Shown here: positions 47,001 to 54,633 of the stretch, piece by piece
Layout: each line of letters starts with the position of its first letter
How positions within the stretch are numbered: position 1 is the first letter of the stretch
Assembly: GCA_016787415.1 (NCBI GenBank)
Contig: JAEUUT010000142.1
Coordinates: forward strand, 1-64,000
Length of the DNA: 64,000 nucleotides
Source: Saprospiraceae bacterium
GTDB taxonomy: Bacteria; Bacteroidota; Bacteroidia; Chitinophagales; Saprospiraceae
Reading direction: 5' to 3'
The notes under the pieces: generated by a model
What the model was told of the DNA's origin: nothing
Database searches by the model: none
What the model saw: the letters and a program-made list of their open reading frames with translations, nothing else
Position numbers and translations under genes: made by a program

Positions 47001-47682
47001 CATCGGTCAAAAAGAACTCAATCCTTCGCAGGTGCGCGCACTCGACCGTATGAAAGACCGCACCGGCATGTTTATCCTCACGGGCAGCGCAGCCAACAAG
47101 GTGAGTTACGAAGCCAGTCAATTCGGCCAGGGATTGCTCACGTACAGCCTGCTGGAAGGCATGAGCGGCCTGGCGCTGGCGCCCGACAAACGGGTGGATG
47201 TGATGACGCTTTTTCAATATTCGCGCGATAAAGTGCCCGAAATGGCCAAAAGCATCAACGGTATCCAGACGCCTATTCTGGCATTTCCGGCCAACGGCAG
47301 CAGTTTCGACATCGGTATTGTCAACGATCGGGTGAAAATCCCACTGGCGCAGGTAAAACCCGTGTTCATTCGCAATAATTTTCAAGACGATGAAGCCTTT
47401 GAAGATGTGCTGGGCCTCACCGACGCGCTGGAACAGCAATTCCGCAAAATGACCTCGAAAGGTGGTCCGAGCAAGATCATTTATGTCGACGTAAAAGAAT
47501 ATGAAAACGCCTATTCCATGAAAGGCCGATATCGAATCGCGGACAATGCCGTGGAAGTGCGTATCCGGCTTTTTAAAGGAAAAACGCTCGTTGGAGAGGA
47601 ATTCAAGGTGAACGGAACAAAAGACGATTTGCCAGGGCTGGTGCGGGGGATTATGTCGGAGGTGATGGGCAGGGTGCGGTGA
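44062..47682 (+). CDS. Secreted WD40-caspase (metacaspase-like) protein
   Basis: A 1206-residue protein; the ATG at 44062 gives signal peptide MKKTNLLLLLLVTATALSAQ. Residues ~25-640 are WD40 repeats (about 11-13 blades; HTQGVQYADWSPDGRLILT, GHDNAVHFLDFSPDSRRLV). A ~170-residue linker follows. Residues ~815-1065 are a C14 caspase-like domain (RLFALVVGTADYSG, then LLYFSGHGV with H910 and LILDACNSGK with C969). The C-terminal ~130 residues are extra. Such proteins are Arg/Lys-specific or unassigned proteases held in check by their repeats; substrate preference cannot be read here. The leader means the protease acts outside the cytoplasm, unlike most described prokaryotic caspases in conflict systems. 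It heads a run of co-directional signalling genes. Confidence 0.92.
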   Translation: MKKTNLLLLLLVTATALSAQTPLLVVPTGHSASIMSFSASADGKYYLTLGGDNLIKFWNEEGKEIRTIRVPDIKYLHLQLSPDNKRILARGNYEEPKCWILDAETGQEMATLEGHTQGVQYADWSPDGRLILTASLDSTALVWDAAKGVVLQRLTGHTDIIVAARFSPDGKLVATLSKDKTAQLWEVASGKMIRVLEAFGDLPNDLEFSPDGKILATVTNWGENGITLWSVKDAIEIKKLDGYSIRFSADGKWTCIFLRGEACLYRSDHLDGAPIRTFRAAPPPSDGPMFMDAQGGYFTPDSKGLLINALGGAPELYDVETGKFKFALKGYALPVQCASFTPQGEKIVVSSDNNLLIWGLPQSALTRQVRGMQGHISNTRITPDGQEIISVTENYNGAVRNAETGLQIRELSMAYGMYPIQWYSRILAISPDGQYYTRGNAWGTYDGPPFLSIWKVAEESRVDSLYGSYEAMDAAYSPDGKHLAVAAAKSLILWDFDTRKWKVLSEDYLNRYSSIVFLDNHRLAAGNDGKIEFWNISRGELLARDSISTYHYGDGIACSPDKKWFVASGYNKIGLWRCDSGELPRLVHVLEGHDNAVHFLDFSPDSRRLVSASADNTVRIWDIEKKVEIARLVHLNEKDWVVTSPSGLFDASPGAMELMYFIIGDEVIELEQLKERYYEPGLLAKVMGLASGELRNVSQFNNLALYPKIKANILLNSLNIHLQPQNGGIGKLSLFVNDKEVAEDINPKRLPDLRVDLRSWEKYYHTDTFNTIALRAYNAEGWLKSQAYKLPYTFIRAKGQGDTGEAPSLGDAKPRLFALVVGTADYSGDKLDLKYADQDAAAITTAIGAAGKELFGEGVQVQLFSTGNFGDNTPPADNQISSKANIRKAFETLAVQAKNTDVLLLYFSGHGVTYGEAEKAQFYYLTKDIASEDLSDPEVRANFTISSDELTEWIKNIPALKQVLILDACNSGKIVESLAAIGQKELNPSQVRALDRMKDRTGMFILTGSAANKVSYEASQFGQGLLTYSLLEGMSGLALAPDKRVDVMTLFQYSRDKVPEMAKSINGIQTPILAFPANGSSFDIGIVNDRVKIPLAQVKPVFIRNNFQDDEAFEDVLGLTDALEQQFRKMTSKGGPSKIIYVDVKEYENAYSMKGRYRIADNAVEVRIRLFKGKTLVGEEFKVNGTKDDLPGLVRGIMSEVMGRVR

Positions 47683-47700
47683 GATGGACGGGGATTATTC

Positions 47701-48112
47701 GGGGTGAGATTTTTGTCTTGTTCGGCTTCGCCTCACTGCGGGGGGACTTGGGATTTTGCGGATCAAGCGGATTAAAAAGATTTTTGTGGCCTGACGGCCA
47801 CCTTTCTTTTGATAAACCACTAAGGACACGAGGGACACAAAGTGTAGCGTACTCAAAAATCATCACTGGGATCGCATGGCGTTTTGATTTGAGCCTCCTA
47901 TTTTTTTCCTCATTACGGACAGTCGATTCTCTTATTCAAAAATTAAACGAAAAATGGCGTACGCTACGCTTTGTGTCCCTCGTGTCCTTAGTGGTTTATA
48001 AAAAACAAGTGGCCGCCAGGCCACAAAAAATCCTTTTTAATCCGCCTGATCCGCAAAATCCCAGGTCTCCTGCCGCAGTGAGGCGAAGCCGAACCAGGCA
48101 AAATCTCACACC
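47701..48112. repeat. 411-bp near-perfect inverted repeat (dispersed element)
   Basis: The arms 47701-47852 and 47957-48112 are about 150 bases each and roughly 90% complementary, around a 105-base loop. Segments that pair are TTCGGCTTCGCCTCACTGCGG, GGGATTTTGCGGATCA, GCGGATTAAAAAG, GTGGCCTG(A/G)CGGCCAC and CCACTAAGGACACGAGGGAC. No reading frame is inside. Part of the left arm recurs from about 63963 to the end of the window, so it belongs to a repeat family. It separates two genes on the same strand and could also terminate transcription. Nothing else is present in 47683-48135. Confidence 0.85.
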
Positions 48113-48135
48113 AAAACATCCATACTCATCACACC

Positions 48136-49851
48136 ATGAAAAAACAAACGCTCCTCCTCTTCCTGCTGTTTGCCACCGCAGCCTTCGCCCAGAAAGGCAG
48201 TTGGGGTGAATTCCCTTTAATCCCGACCAAAACATCGGCTGCGCGAAAGGCATCGGCCAACAAGATAAAAGGCACACCCGCTTATGAAAAAGCCTTGCGC
48301 GTGTACGAGCGCTTGCGCGAAGCCCGTGGCGATTACCGCTACCCTGTTCCCACGTTTTACCTGACGCAGAAGGAAACTGTCGCAGAAATGAATTACTCCG
48401 AAAACGCCATTTACCTGGGTGAAAAGGCGTTCCATGTATGCGAATCCTTCGGGCCACAATCAGAAGCCGCCATTGCTTTTTTGCTGGGGCACGAACTGAC
48501 ACATTACTACGAAAAGCATGCCTGGAAGGACAATTTTGCCGTCGAAAACAAATCGCTGAACCTTTCCACACAAATCGATGCGCTGTACCGCGATATGCTG
48601 GAAACAGCAGGCACTCCCGAACTGCGCACCAAACTGCTCCGATTTGATAGCCTTTCCCGGCAAATAGAGGGCGCATCCATGGAACTCCAGTCGGATTACC
48701 TCGGCGGTTTTTTAGCCTATTCGGCAGGCTATGGCGCGTTCGATCAGGGCGACGAACTCATACGCAGATTGTACCGCGAATTTGGCTTGCCCGACAACCT
48801 GCCGGGCTACATCAGCCGCAACGAACGGGAAGAAATGAGCCGCCGATCTGCGCTAAAAATGAAAGACCTCGCAGATATTTTTGAAATGGCCAACCTGCTC
48901 AGTGCAGCAGAAGAATATGAAAGTGCTTACCGTTACTACCGAAAAGTGCTGGTGGAATACCAAAGTCGCGAACTGTATAACAACGTAGGTGCGGCTGCCA
49001 TGATGCACGCCATGAAAAAGTATATGAACGCCAACGAACTCAAATTCCGCTACCCCATCCAAATCGATCTGGAAATGGCCAGCAGCCGCGGCCCTCAGGA
49101 AGATTCCATCCGCATCCAACTGCTTCGGCAGGCCATCCAGCATTTCGACGCCGCCATTAGTCTCGACCCGAATTATGCCCCCGCTTACCTCAACAAAGCC
49201 TGCGCCCTGGCACTGCTCGGCGACCGCACACGCGCCTTCTACTTTGCTGATGTAGAAGCCCGCAGCGCTTCGAAAGGGGCTTATGCCAACAACCTCGACA
49301 AAGTGGAAATCCTGCTGGGCATTCTGGATGCCGGACTGAACACACCGGAAGGAACGGCCAAAGCACAGGCGCACTTCAAAAGCGCAGCCGCCACCGACCT
49401 GAGCGGTCTGGCAGCCTACAACATGGCCGTTTTGAACGGAACGCCGCTACCGGCAGCGCCGCCCGACCCAGGCAGCAACAAATTCTTCGACGAGGAAAGC
49501 ATAGATGGGCAGGAAGTGTCTTCCATGTTATATCCCGAAGACGACAAGATGCTGCCCATAGACGAACTATTTACGTTTTATGAAAACACCCGGCAAAGCA
49601 AGAATTCGAGGCTGTATTTCAATCGCCTGTCCGGCAATCTCAATATTCTCTTTCTGAGCACCGTATCGGGCTATACTGGCGCTACGGCCAGGGGTGTCAA
49701 AATCGGGCAAAAACGGGCAGATATTGAAAACAAGTACGGACTGGCAGCACGCACAATTCTTACGCCAACAGGCTCGATTATGGCCTACCCGGACATTTTG
49801 TTCATGCTGCAAGGAGAGGTGATGGAAAGTTGGGTGCTGGTAAAGAAGTGA
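48136..49851 (+). CDS. Secreted M48-like metallopeptidase with TPR region
   Basis: A 571-residue exported protein. A signal peptide ends AAFAQ (residue ~19). The zinc motif HELTH lies at 119-123, and a downstream glutamate in ELQSDYLGGF (E183, D187) gives the HExxH...ExxxD arrangement of the M48/Ste24-HtpX group. Residues ~250-420 have TPR-like helices (AISLDPNYAPAYLNKACALALL). The rest is unfamiliar, with a beta-rich end. There is no multi-pass membrane core as in HtpX, so it is closer to the secreted BepA/LoiP type, which handles outer-membrane proteins. The context, between the caspase and the CHASE2 genes, suggests part of an envelope stress programme. Confidence 0.82.
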   Translation: MKKQTLLLFLLFATAAFAQKGSWGEFPLIPTKTSAARKASANKIKGTPAYEKALRVYERLREARGDYRYPVPTFYLTQKETVAEMNYSENAIYLGEKAFHVCESFGPQSEAAIAFLLGHELTHYYEKHAWKDNFAVENKSLNLSTQIDALYRDMLETAGTPELRTKLLRFDSLSRQIEGASMELQSDYLGGFLAYSAGYGAFDQGDELIRRLYREFGLPDNLPGYISRNEREEMSRRSALKMKDLADIFEMANLLSAAEEYESAYRYYRKVLVEYQSRELYNNVGAAAMMHAMKKYMNANELKFRYPIQIDLEMASSRGPQEDSIRIQLLRQAIQHFDAAISLDPNYAPAYLNKACALALLGDRTRAFYFADVEARSASKGAYANNLDKVEILLGILDAGLNTPEGTAKAQAHFKSAAATDLSGLAAYNMAVLNGTPLPAAPPDPGSNKFFDEESIDGQEVSSMLYPEDDKMLPIDELFTFYENTRQSKNSRLYFNRLSGNLNILFLSTVSGYTGATARGVKIGQKRADIENKYGLAARTILTPTGSIMAYPDILFMLQGEVMESWVLVKK

Positions 49852-49894
49852 CCACAGCCCCCGCCCCCAAAAAAACAAACACATTTTCCACAAA

Positions 49895-49908
49895 CCACTT
49901 ACCTTTCC
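49895..49908 (+). promoter_or_regulatory. Possible relative of the CCACTTACCT site
   Basis: CCACTTACCTTTCC lies 13 bases before the CHASE2 start and repeats the ten-base sequence found before the sigma gene at 53087 and at 57626. An A-rich tract precedes all three. Here the second box (GTTGCAATAAA) is missing, and only GCATTAAA occurs at a shorter distance, so function is doubtful. Confidence 0.3.
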
Positions 49909-49920
49909 ACGCATTAAACC

Positions 49921-51216
49921 ATGTGGAGAAAACTTATTTACCCTCACAGCCTGATTGTTACCGGCCTGGTGTTCCTGCTCATCGGGGTACTCGATTTTGT
50001 GCGAATCAATGCACATTTCCTGAACCCTTTCAAGGAAACCATCCGCGATTACGAGGTCACCGACATCGTATATTCCAAACTGCGCGATCATAACATTGTA
50101 CTGGACAACCATATCGTTCTGGTCAACACCGGCAAGCCAGACCGCGATACCATGCGGATGGTGGTCGATCGCCTCGTCGAGGCAGGCGCCAAAGTGGTAG
50201 CACTCGATGTTTTGCTGGAAGGCCGAAAAAACCCGCGAACAGATTCACTGCTGCGGGCGGCACTCACCCGCATCGAAAACGTGGTGCTCGCTACGGAACT
50301 CGATGCTTACAGCGACGACGATGGTAAATTCAAGATGCAGGTGGGTTGCGACACATTTTTTGGCAATTACGTGTATTCCGGGTTCATCAATTTTATTTCC
50401 AAAGACTCCAACAGCACGATTCGTTATTTCTCCCCGCTGGAAATGACGACAGAGGGTGAATGCCTGTCATTTCCAGTGCAAGTGGCCAAACTGTACGACC
50501 CGCAGGTGGTGGAGCGGCTGTTCCAGCGCGATAAAAAACTAGAAGAAATATATTACACTGGAAACGGAGATCAGTTTGTTCAGTACGAATCCAAAGACAT
50601 CCTGAACCCTGCCATCGACCTGAAAAAACAGATTCAGGGCAAAATTGTGCTGGTCGGCTTTCTGGGCACCTACGCCTGGGACAAACCCATGCTCGACCGG
50701 CATTACACGCCGCTGAATGAGCGCTACACAGGTCGTAACACGCCCGACATGTATGGCATGGTTATTCACGCCAATATCATTCAAATGATGCTGAACAACA
50801 CGTATGTAAGCGAATTGTCGCCCCTGGCGCAGTTCCTGCTTACCTTGTTGTTTGGCTACCTGAACATTCATCTTTTATACCAAATATTCCGCCGTGTCAG
50901 CACGCCTTTTCATTTTGTAACGCGCTTTCTGCAATTGGGAGAAATCATCATCCTGTTTTTCATTGTCGCCTGGATGTTCCGCTCGTTTCGGGTAAAATTA
51001 GATGTCGCTTACTGGATTGCCGCCCTGGCACTGGCTTTCGACGTCATCAAATTTTATGACAATGTAATTCGGAAACGGGTACCTCAATTGAGCAAAATTC
51101 CCTATCAGTTGACGCCGCCGCCTCGCAAACCTGCAGTAATTAAAAAAACGGCAGAAAAACCGGCGGAGGAAACATCTTCTGAGAAAGAACTGCCACCCGA
51201 TGGTGCCAAAAAATAA
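49921..51216 (+). CDS. CHASE2-domain membrane sensor without output domain
   Basis: A 431-residue protein. One N-terminal membrane segment (residues ~10-27) is followed by a ~260-residue extracytoplasmic CHASE2 domain, marked by HIVLVNTGKPDRDTM, AKVVALDVLLEG, KIVLVGFLGTY and DMYGMVIHANIIQMML. Three membrane helices follow (~295-380), then a basic and acidic low-complexity tail (PPPRKPAVIKKTAEKPAEE). CHASE2 senses an unknown periplasmic cue and usually drives a kinase, cyclase or CHAT domain. None is fused here, so the signal must pass to a partner, for example the neighbouring FecR-like, sigma factor or CHAT proteins. Confidence 0.9.
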   Translation: MWRKLIYPHSLIVTGLVFLLIGVLDFVRINAHFLNPFKETIRDYEVTDIVYSKLRDHNIVLDNHIVLVNTGKPDRDTMRMVVDRLVEAGAKVVALDVLLEGRKNPRTDSLLRAALTRIENVVLATELDAYSDDDGKFKMQVGCDTFFGNYVYSGFINFISKDSNSTIRYFSPLEMTTEGECLSFPVQVAKLYDPQVVERLFQRDKKLEEIYYTGNGDQFVQYESKDILNPAIDLKKQIQGKIVLVGFLGTYAWDKPMLDRHYTPLNERYTGRNTPDMYGMVIHANIIQMMLNNTYVSELSPLAQFLLTLLFGYLNIHLLYQIFRRVSTPFHFVTRFLQLGEIIILFFIVAWMFRSFRVKLDVAYWIAALALAFDVIKFYDNVIRKRVPQLSKIPYQLTPPPRKPAVIKKTAEKPAEETSSEKELPPDGAKK

Positions 51217-51275
51217 TGGATGACCCGCCTCAAAGTCGGACAATTATTTTGCAACAAAATGAAAATCAACACTCT

Positions 51276-52214
51276 ATGACACTGAAAACATTCCCTTTTC
51301 TGTTGTGTTTCGGCTTGATAAGCCTACACCTGTGCGCGCAAGGCAGCGCCCACGTACTGCACGTCAGCGGGCAAGTAGAATACTTCTCGCAGCACGGCGC
51401 CAAGCCCGTACTCCTGTCGCCCGGCATGGAATTAGACATGAAAGGAAAGGTGCGTTGCAAAGCATCCTCCTCCGCCAAACTGCTCAGCAATGGCCAAACC
51501 ATCGTCGTATCGGGTAGCAAAATGCGCGATTTGAAGGACCTCGCTGGCGCCAAAGCCGGAGAAAACAACAGCGGCTTTACCAACCGTTTTCTCAATTTCG
51601 TGGAAGAAAGTGTGAAAGAAGGCGACTCCGAAGAAAAACTCAAAGAGCACCACCGTCAGTACATGAACAAGGCCAGCGGCGGTGTAAAGGGCTACGCGAG
51701 TCAGACATACGCCATACGCCCCCTGCTTATTTCCACCGGCAAAATGCCGGCCGCAACAGTCACTTTTCAATGGCGCAGCGCTGCCGGTGAAGGCCCTTAC
51801 ACGTTCTCCATTGCCGAACCAGGCGGCAGCGCCCTGCTTCAAGTACCGGTGAACGACACCTTGCTCAGCCTCGATCTGAAACAGGTGGCCCTGCTGCCCG
51901 ACGAAGAATACGAATGGAGCGTCAGCCGTGGCAGCGCTGCCAAATCGCCTGCGGCGACGATCATGCTGGCCCCATCGGTAGTAGATGCTACAAAAAACAA
52001 CACCATTCATCAGTCCAACTACCAATCTTCCTCGCCCAACGAACAGCAACTCATGCTGTCTTATGCCTACGAAGAAGCCGGTTGTTATCAGAATGCATTC
52101 CAGGTTTACGCGGCACTGCACAGTGGCCAGCCCGATAATTTGCTGCTGCGGAGGGTATATGCAGCGTTTTTGGCGAGGATGGATATGGTGGGAGAGGCTG
52201 TGAGGGTGAAATGA
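51276..52214 (+). CDS. Secreted FecR-like protein
   Basis: A 312-residue exported protein; the ATG at 51276 gives signal peptide MTLKTFPFLLCFGLISLHLCAQ. Residues ~23-90 resemble a FecR-type beta domain (HVLHVSGQVEYFSQHGAKPVLLSPG is split here as strand-turn-strand, then MELDMKGKVRCKASSSAKLL). A helical middle (EESVKEGDSEEKLKEHHRQY) and a beta-sandwich follow, then a short C-terminal TPR-like helix pair. FecR domains transmit signals to ECF sigma factors or occur beside CHASE2/CHAT genes, and both are neighbours. It starts 59 bases after the CHASE2 stop. The FecR call rests on weak pattern similarity. Confidence 0.62.
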   Translation: MTLKTFPFLLCFGLISLHLCAQGSAHVLHVSGQVEYFSQHGAKPVLLSPGMELDMKGKVRCKASSSAKLLSNGQTIVVSGSKMRDLKDLAGAKAGENNSGFTNRFLNFVEESVKEGDSEEKLKEHHRQYMNKASGGVKGYASQTYAIRPLLISTGKMPAATVTFQWRSAAGEGPYTFSIAEPGGSALLQVPVNDTLLSLDLKQVALLPDEEYEWSVSRGSAAKSPAATIMLAPSVVDATKNNTIHQSNYQSSSPNEQQLMLSYAYEEAGCYQNAFQVYAALHSGQPDNLLLRRVYAAFLARMDMVGEAVRVK

Positions 52215-52338
52215 GGATTAGTTACATTATGTATTCCTAAGAAGGATGTGTTTGGCTACGCCCCTTTTAGAGGGATGGAAACGCGGATACCTAATGAAGA
52301 ATAGACAAAATCAAAACACAAAACCAACCTGCATAACC

Positions 52339-53052
52339 ATGACGCAATGTAAAAACTGCCAATCAGAAGTTACACAACAGTATTGCCCCAATTGCGGGCA
52401 ACCCGCATCCCTGAAAAGAATTGACGGGCACTACATCGTACACGAAATAGAGCATTTGCTGCATTTTGAGAAAGGTTTGTTGTACACCATTCGAGAGTTA
52501 GTGAAAAATCCGGGCCAAACGGTTCGCCGCTTTATTTCGGAAGACAGAAGCCGCCTGGTCAAACCGGTCATGTTTATCATCATAACATCGCTGATTTACA
52601 CCCTTGTCAATCATTATTTTCACCTGGAAGACGGGTATGTGAATTACGAAACAAGCGTGCCCAATACCACCGGGCAGATTTTCAAGTGGATACAGGATCA
52701 CTACGGGTATTCAAACATGCTTATGGGCTTGTTTATCGCCTTGTGGGTAAAGTTTTTTTTTAGAAAAAGTGCTTATAATTTCTACGAAATCCTGATTCTT
52801 TTGTGCTTTGTTATGGGAGTAGGTATGTTGATTTTTGCCTTGTTTGCATTGCTGGAACAACTGACCCATACCAAACTGATGCAGGTGGCCAGTATTATTG
52901 GTTTCGTGTATATTGCCTGGGCCATCGGGCAGTTTTTCGGGAAGGCAAGAGCAATAAATTTTGTGAAAGCATTTGCAGCCTATATCCTGGGCATGATTAC
53001 ATTTTCGCTGGCGGCGATTCTGCTTGGTACGTTTATCGACATGCTGAAATAG
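52339..53052 (+). CDS. DUF3667 zinc-ribbon membrane protein
   Basis: A 237-residue protein. Its N-terminus is a zinc ribbon with C4, C7, C16 and C19 (CKNCQSEVTQQYCPNCGQ). Next comes a conserved helical stretch (FEKGLLYTIRELVKNPGQT, then RRFISEDRSRLVKPVMFII) that marks DUF3667. Four hydrophobic segments follow between residues ~85 and 235. The function of the family is unknown. The ATG at 52339 is chosen because the zinc ribbon begins there; the frame is open further upstream to 52246. It sits between the FecR-like and sigma factor genes. Confidence 0.88.
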   Translation: MTQCKNCQSEVTQQYCPNCGQPASLKRIDGHYIVHEIEHLLHFEKGLLYTIRELVKNPGQTVRRFISEDRSRLVKPVMFIIITSLIYTLVNHYFHLEDGYVNYETSVPNTTGQIFKWIQDHYGYSNMLMGLFIALWVKFFFRKSAYNFYEILILLCFVMGVGMLIFALFALLEQLTHTKLMQVASIIGFVYIAWAIGQFFGKARAINFVKAFAAYILGMITFSLAAILLGTFIDMLK

Positions 53053-53086
53053 TTTTTTTACAGCCATTCAAAAAAAAATTCATTTT

Positions 53087-53118
53087 CCACTTACCTTCCG
53101 GGAAAGCGTTGCAATAAA
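53087..53118 (+). promoter_or_regulatory. Candidate promoter of the sigma factor gene
   Basis: CCACTTACCT at 53087-53096 and GTTGCAATAAA at 53108-53118 are repeated, with exactly the same 21-base offset, at 57626 and 57647 before another gene of this cluster. The bases between the boxes differ, which is what one expects of two sigma-recognised elements. An A9 tract precedes the first box. The ATG follows 11 bases after the second box. Autoregulation by the ECF-type sigma factor at 53130 is a reasonable guess. Confidence 0.45.
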
Positions 53119-53129
53119 CCTTCAACACT

Positions 53130-53738
53130 ATGGGTATCATCGAGTGGTTGGCTCCTTCAAATCCTTGTCGCCAGTTCGGCAACAATGAACGTTTGTTTGA
53201 AGCCTTGAAAAGGTTAGACAATGCAGCAATCCTTTGTGTACAAACCAGGGCCAAGCCCATGGCACACAAATTTGCACGGCAATACAACCTGCCAAGCGAT
53301 GCCGCTGAGGACGTACTCAACCAGAGTACGCTGATTTTTTTGCGCAAAATAGAGGACGGCTCTTACCAGTTTCAGGGCCACGCGCCTTCTACCTATTTGG
53401 TGGAAATTATCCGGCGCGTAGCATTGATGCAGACCAGAACCCAGAAAAAATCGCACGAAACCATTGATAATCACCACGATCTGTACGATCCCGATGTGGC
53501 AGCGGCCCAACGCCAGCAAGAATCGGCCGATCTGGTTCGGCAGTTTTTAGGACAAATGGGCGATCCTTGTGAAACAGTCATCCGGCTGCATCACATCGAC
53601 GGATACAGCGACGAAGAAGTGGTGCGGCAGGCTTGGACCCGCTACACTACCATCGATTCACTCAAGATAAAACGAAGCGATTGCATGAAAAAACTGATAC
53701 AAATTGCCCAAAAATGGAGGAGCACAAACAATATCTGA
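53130..53738 (+). CDS. ECF-type RNA polymerase sigma factor
   Basis: A 202-residue sigma-70-family protein. Residues ~45-110 correspond to region 2 (KFARQYNLPSDAAEDVLNQS, then FLRKIEDGSYQF and STYLVEIIRRVALM). Residues ~135-200 correspond to region 4 (FLGQMGDPCETVIRLHHID, GYSDEEVV and a recognition-helix-like TTIDSLKIKRSDCMKKL). It directs transcription of a small regulon under a membrane partner. Its 3' end overlaps by 25 bases the start of a membrane TPR gene, which takes the usual place of an anti-sigma factor. A TPR-CHAT gene follows. A near-duplicate candidate promoter lies upstream and again at 57626. Confidence 0.88.
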   Translation: MGIIEWLAPSNPCRQFGNNERLFEALKRLDNAAILCVQTRAKPMAHKFARQYNLPSDAAEDVLNQSTLIFLRKIEDGSYQFQGHAPSTYLVEIIRRVALMQTRTQKKSHETIDNHHDLYDPDVAAAQRQQESADLVRQFLGQMGDPCETVIRLHHIDGYSDEEVVRQAWTRYTTIDSLKIKRSDCMKKLIQIAQKWRSTNNI

Positions 53739-54571
53739 ACGAAAATGCCGACGAGCAAGAACGCCTCGCTGCCGAACAGGTGATGGAAGGGCTGCAAGAA
53801 CTGCGCCTCCAGGCCAGGGTGCATGAAGTTGCCCTGGAGCGTGCTGCTTTGTACCGACGCATATTCTGGCGACGTTTTTTCTTATCGCTGGTCGCGTTGG
53901 TAATGATTACCGGCGCGGCATATCTGTTATTTGGTAAAAAGGACACAACGCTTGATCCTTCAACGCAAAAGCAATCCATAGAGCAGCAAGCCGACCCTTC
54001 CTTGCCGGCCAATCAACAAGACACGCCACCTCAAAATACCAACGGCAGAAAAATTGACAGGCCCGTTGCTCAACTCGACCCCGCCGAGCGCCTCCCCGAC
54101 CCGCGTTACCCTGCCCCCGATGCTACTTCATTCCGTGGGGAAGAGCAAGCCGGTCAGAACTTGAAAAAACTGCTCAATCAGATGTGGTATACGGGTTATC
54201 CGCTGACAGGTTTGCGTGTACAAGAACCTTTCCTGAAAGCGCATACAAACCTCAAAAACCGCGATTTTGATGCTGCATATATCGAACTGGATCGTTTGGA
54301 AAGCCAATATGCCCAAAATGACACCCTTCGATATATGAAAGGTTATTGCCTGCTGGAAATGGGTGAAGCCTACGAAGCACAGACCTATTTGTCTTCCCTG
54401 CAAGGCAAACATGCCGCCTGGGAAGCCCAGTTGCAGTGGTATCGAGGACTGGCTATGTTGCTGGCCGGCGAACAGGACAAGGCTTTGGCCCAGTTCCGGC
54501 AAATAGCCGCCAGGCCTCAGCACCCTTATTACAAGCAGGCAAAAAAAGCAGTGGGGCTGCTGAGCAGATAA
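53714..54571 (+). CDS. Membrane TPR protein, possible anti-sigma factor
   Basis: A 285-residue protein with a ~50-residue cytoplasmic N-terminus rich in charged helix (LNENADEQERLAAEQVMEG), one membrane helix (~55-73, FLSLVALVMITGAAYLLFG), a proline-rich linker and a C-terminal TPR pair (~165-285: AHTNLKNRDFDAAYIELDRL, DTLRYMKGYCLLEMG). It starts inside the end of the sigma factor gene (ATG at 53714), so the two are translationally linked. The topology of a single-pass protein with a cytoplasmic helix fits an anti-sigma factor, although no zinc-type anti-sigma motif is present. The TPRs may contact the CHAT protein encoded next. Confidence 0.78.
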   Translation: MEEHKQYLNENADEQERLAAEQVMEGLQELRLQARVHEVALERAALYRRIFWRRFFLSLVALVMITGAAYLLFGKKDTTLDPSTQKQSIEQQADPSLPANQQDTPPQNTNGRKIDRPVAQLDPAERLPDPRYPAPDATSFRGEEQAGQNLKKLLNQMWYTGYPLTGLRVQEPFLKAHTNLKNRDFDAAYIELDRLESQYAQNDTLRYMKGYCLLEMGEAYEAQTYLSSLQGKHAAWEAQLQWYRGLAMLLAGEQDKALAQFRQIAARPQHPYYKQAKKAVGLLSR

Positions 54572-54633
54572 TCCGGCGATTTCCATCCTCTTTCGGCACA
54601 AAAACGTACACAACTTCAAAATTTTATTGTGCC

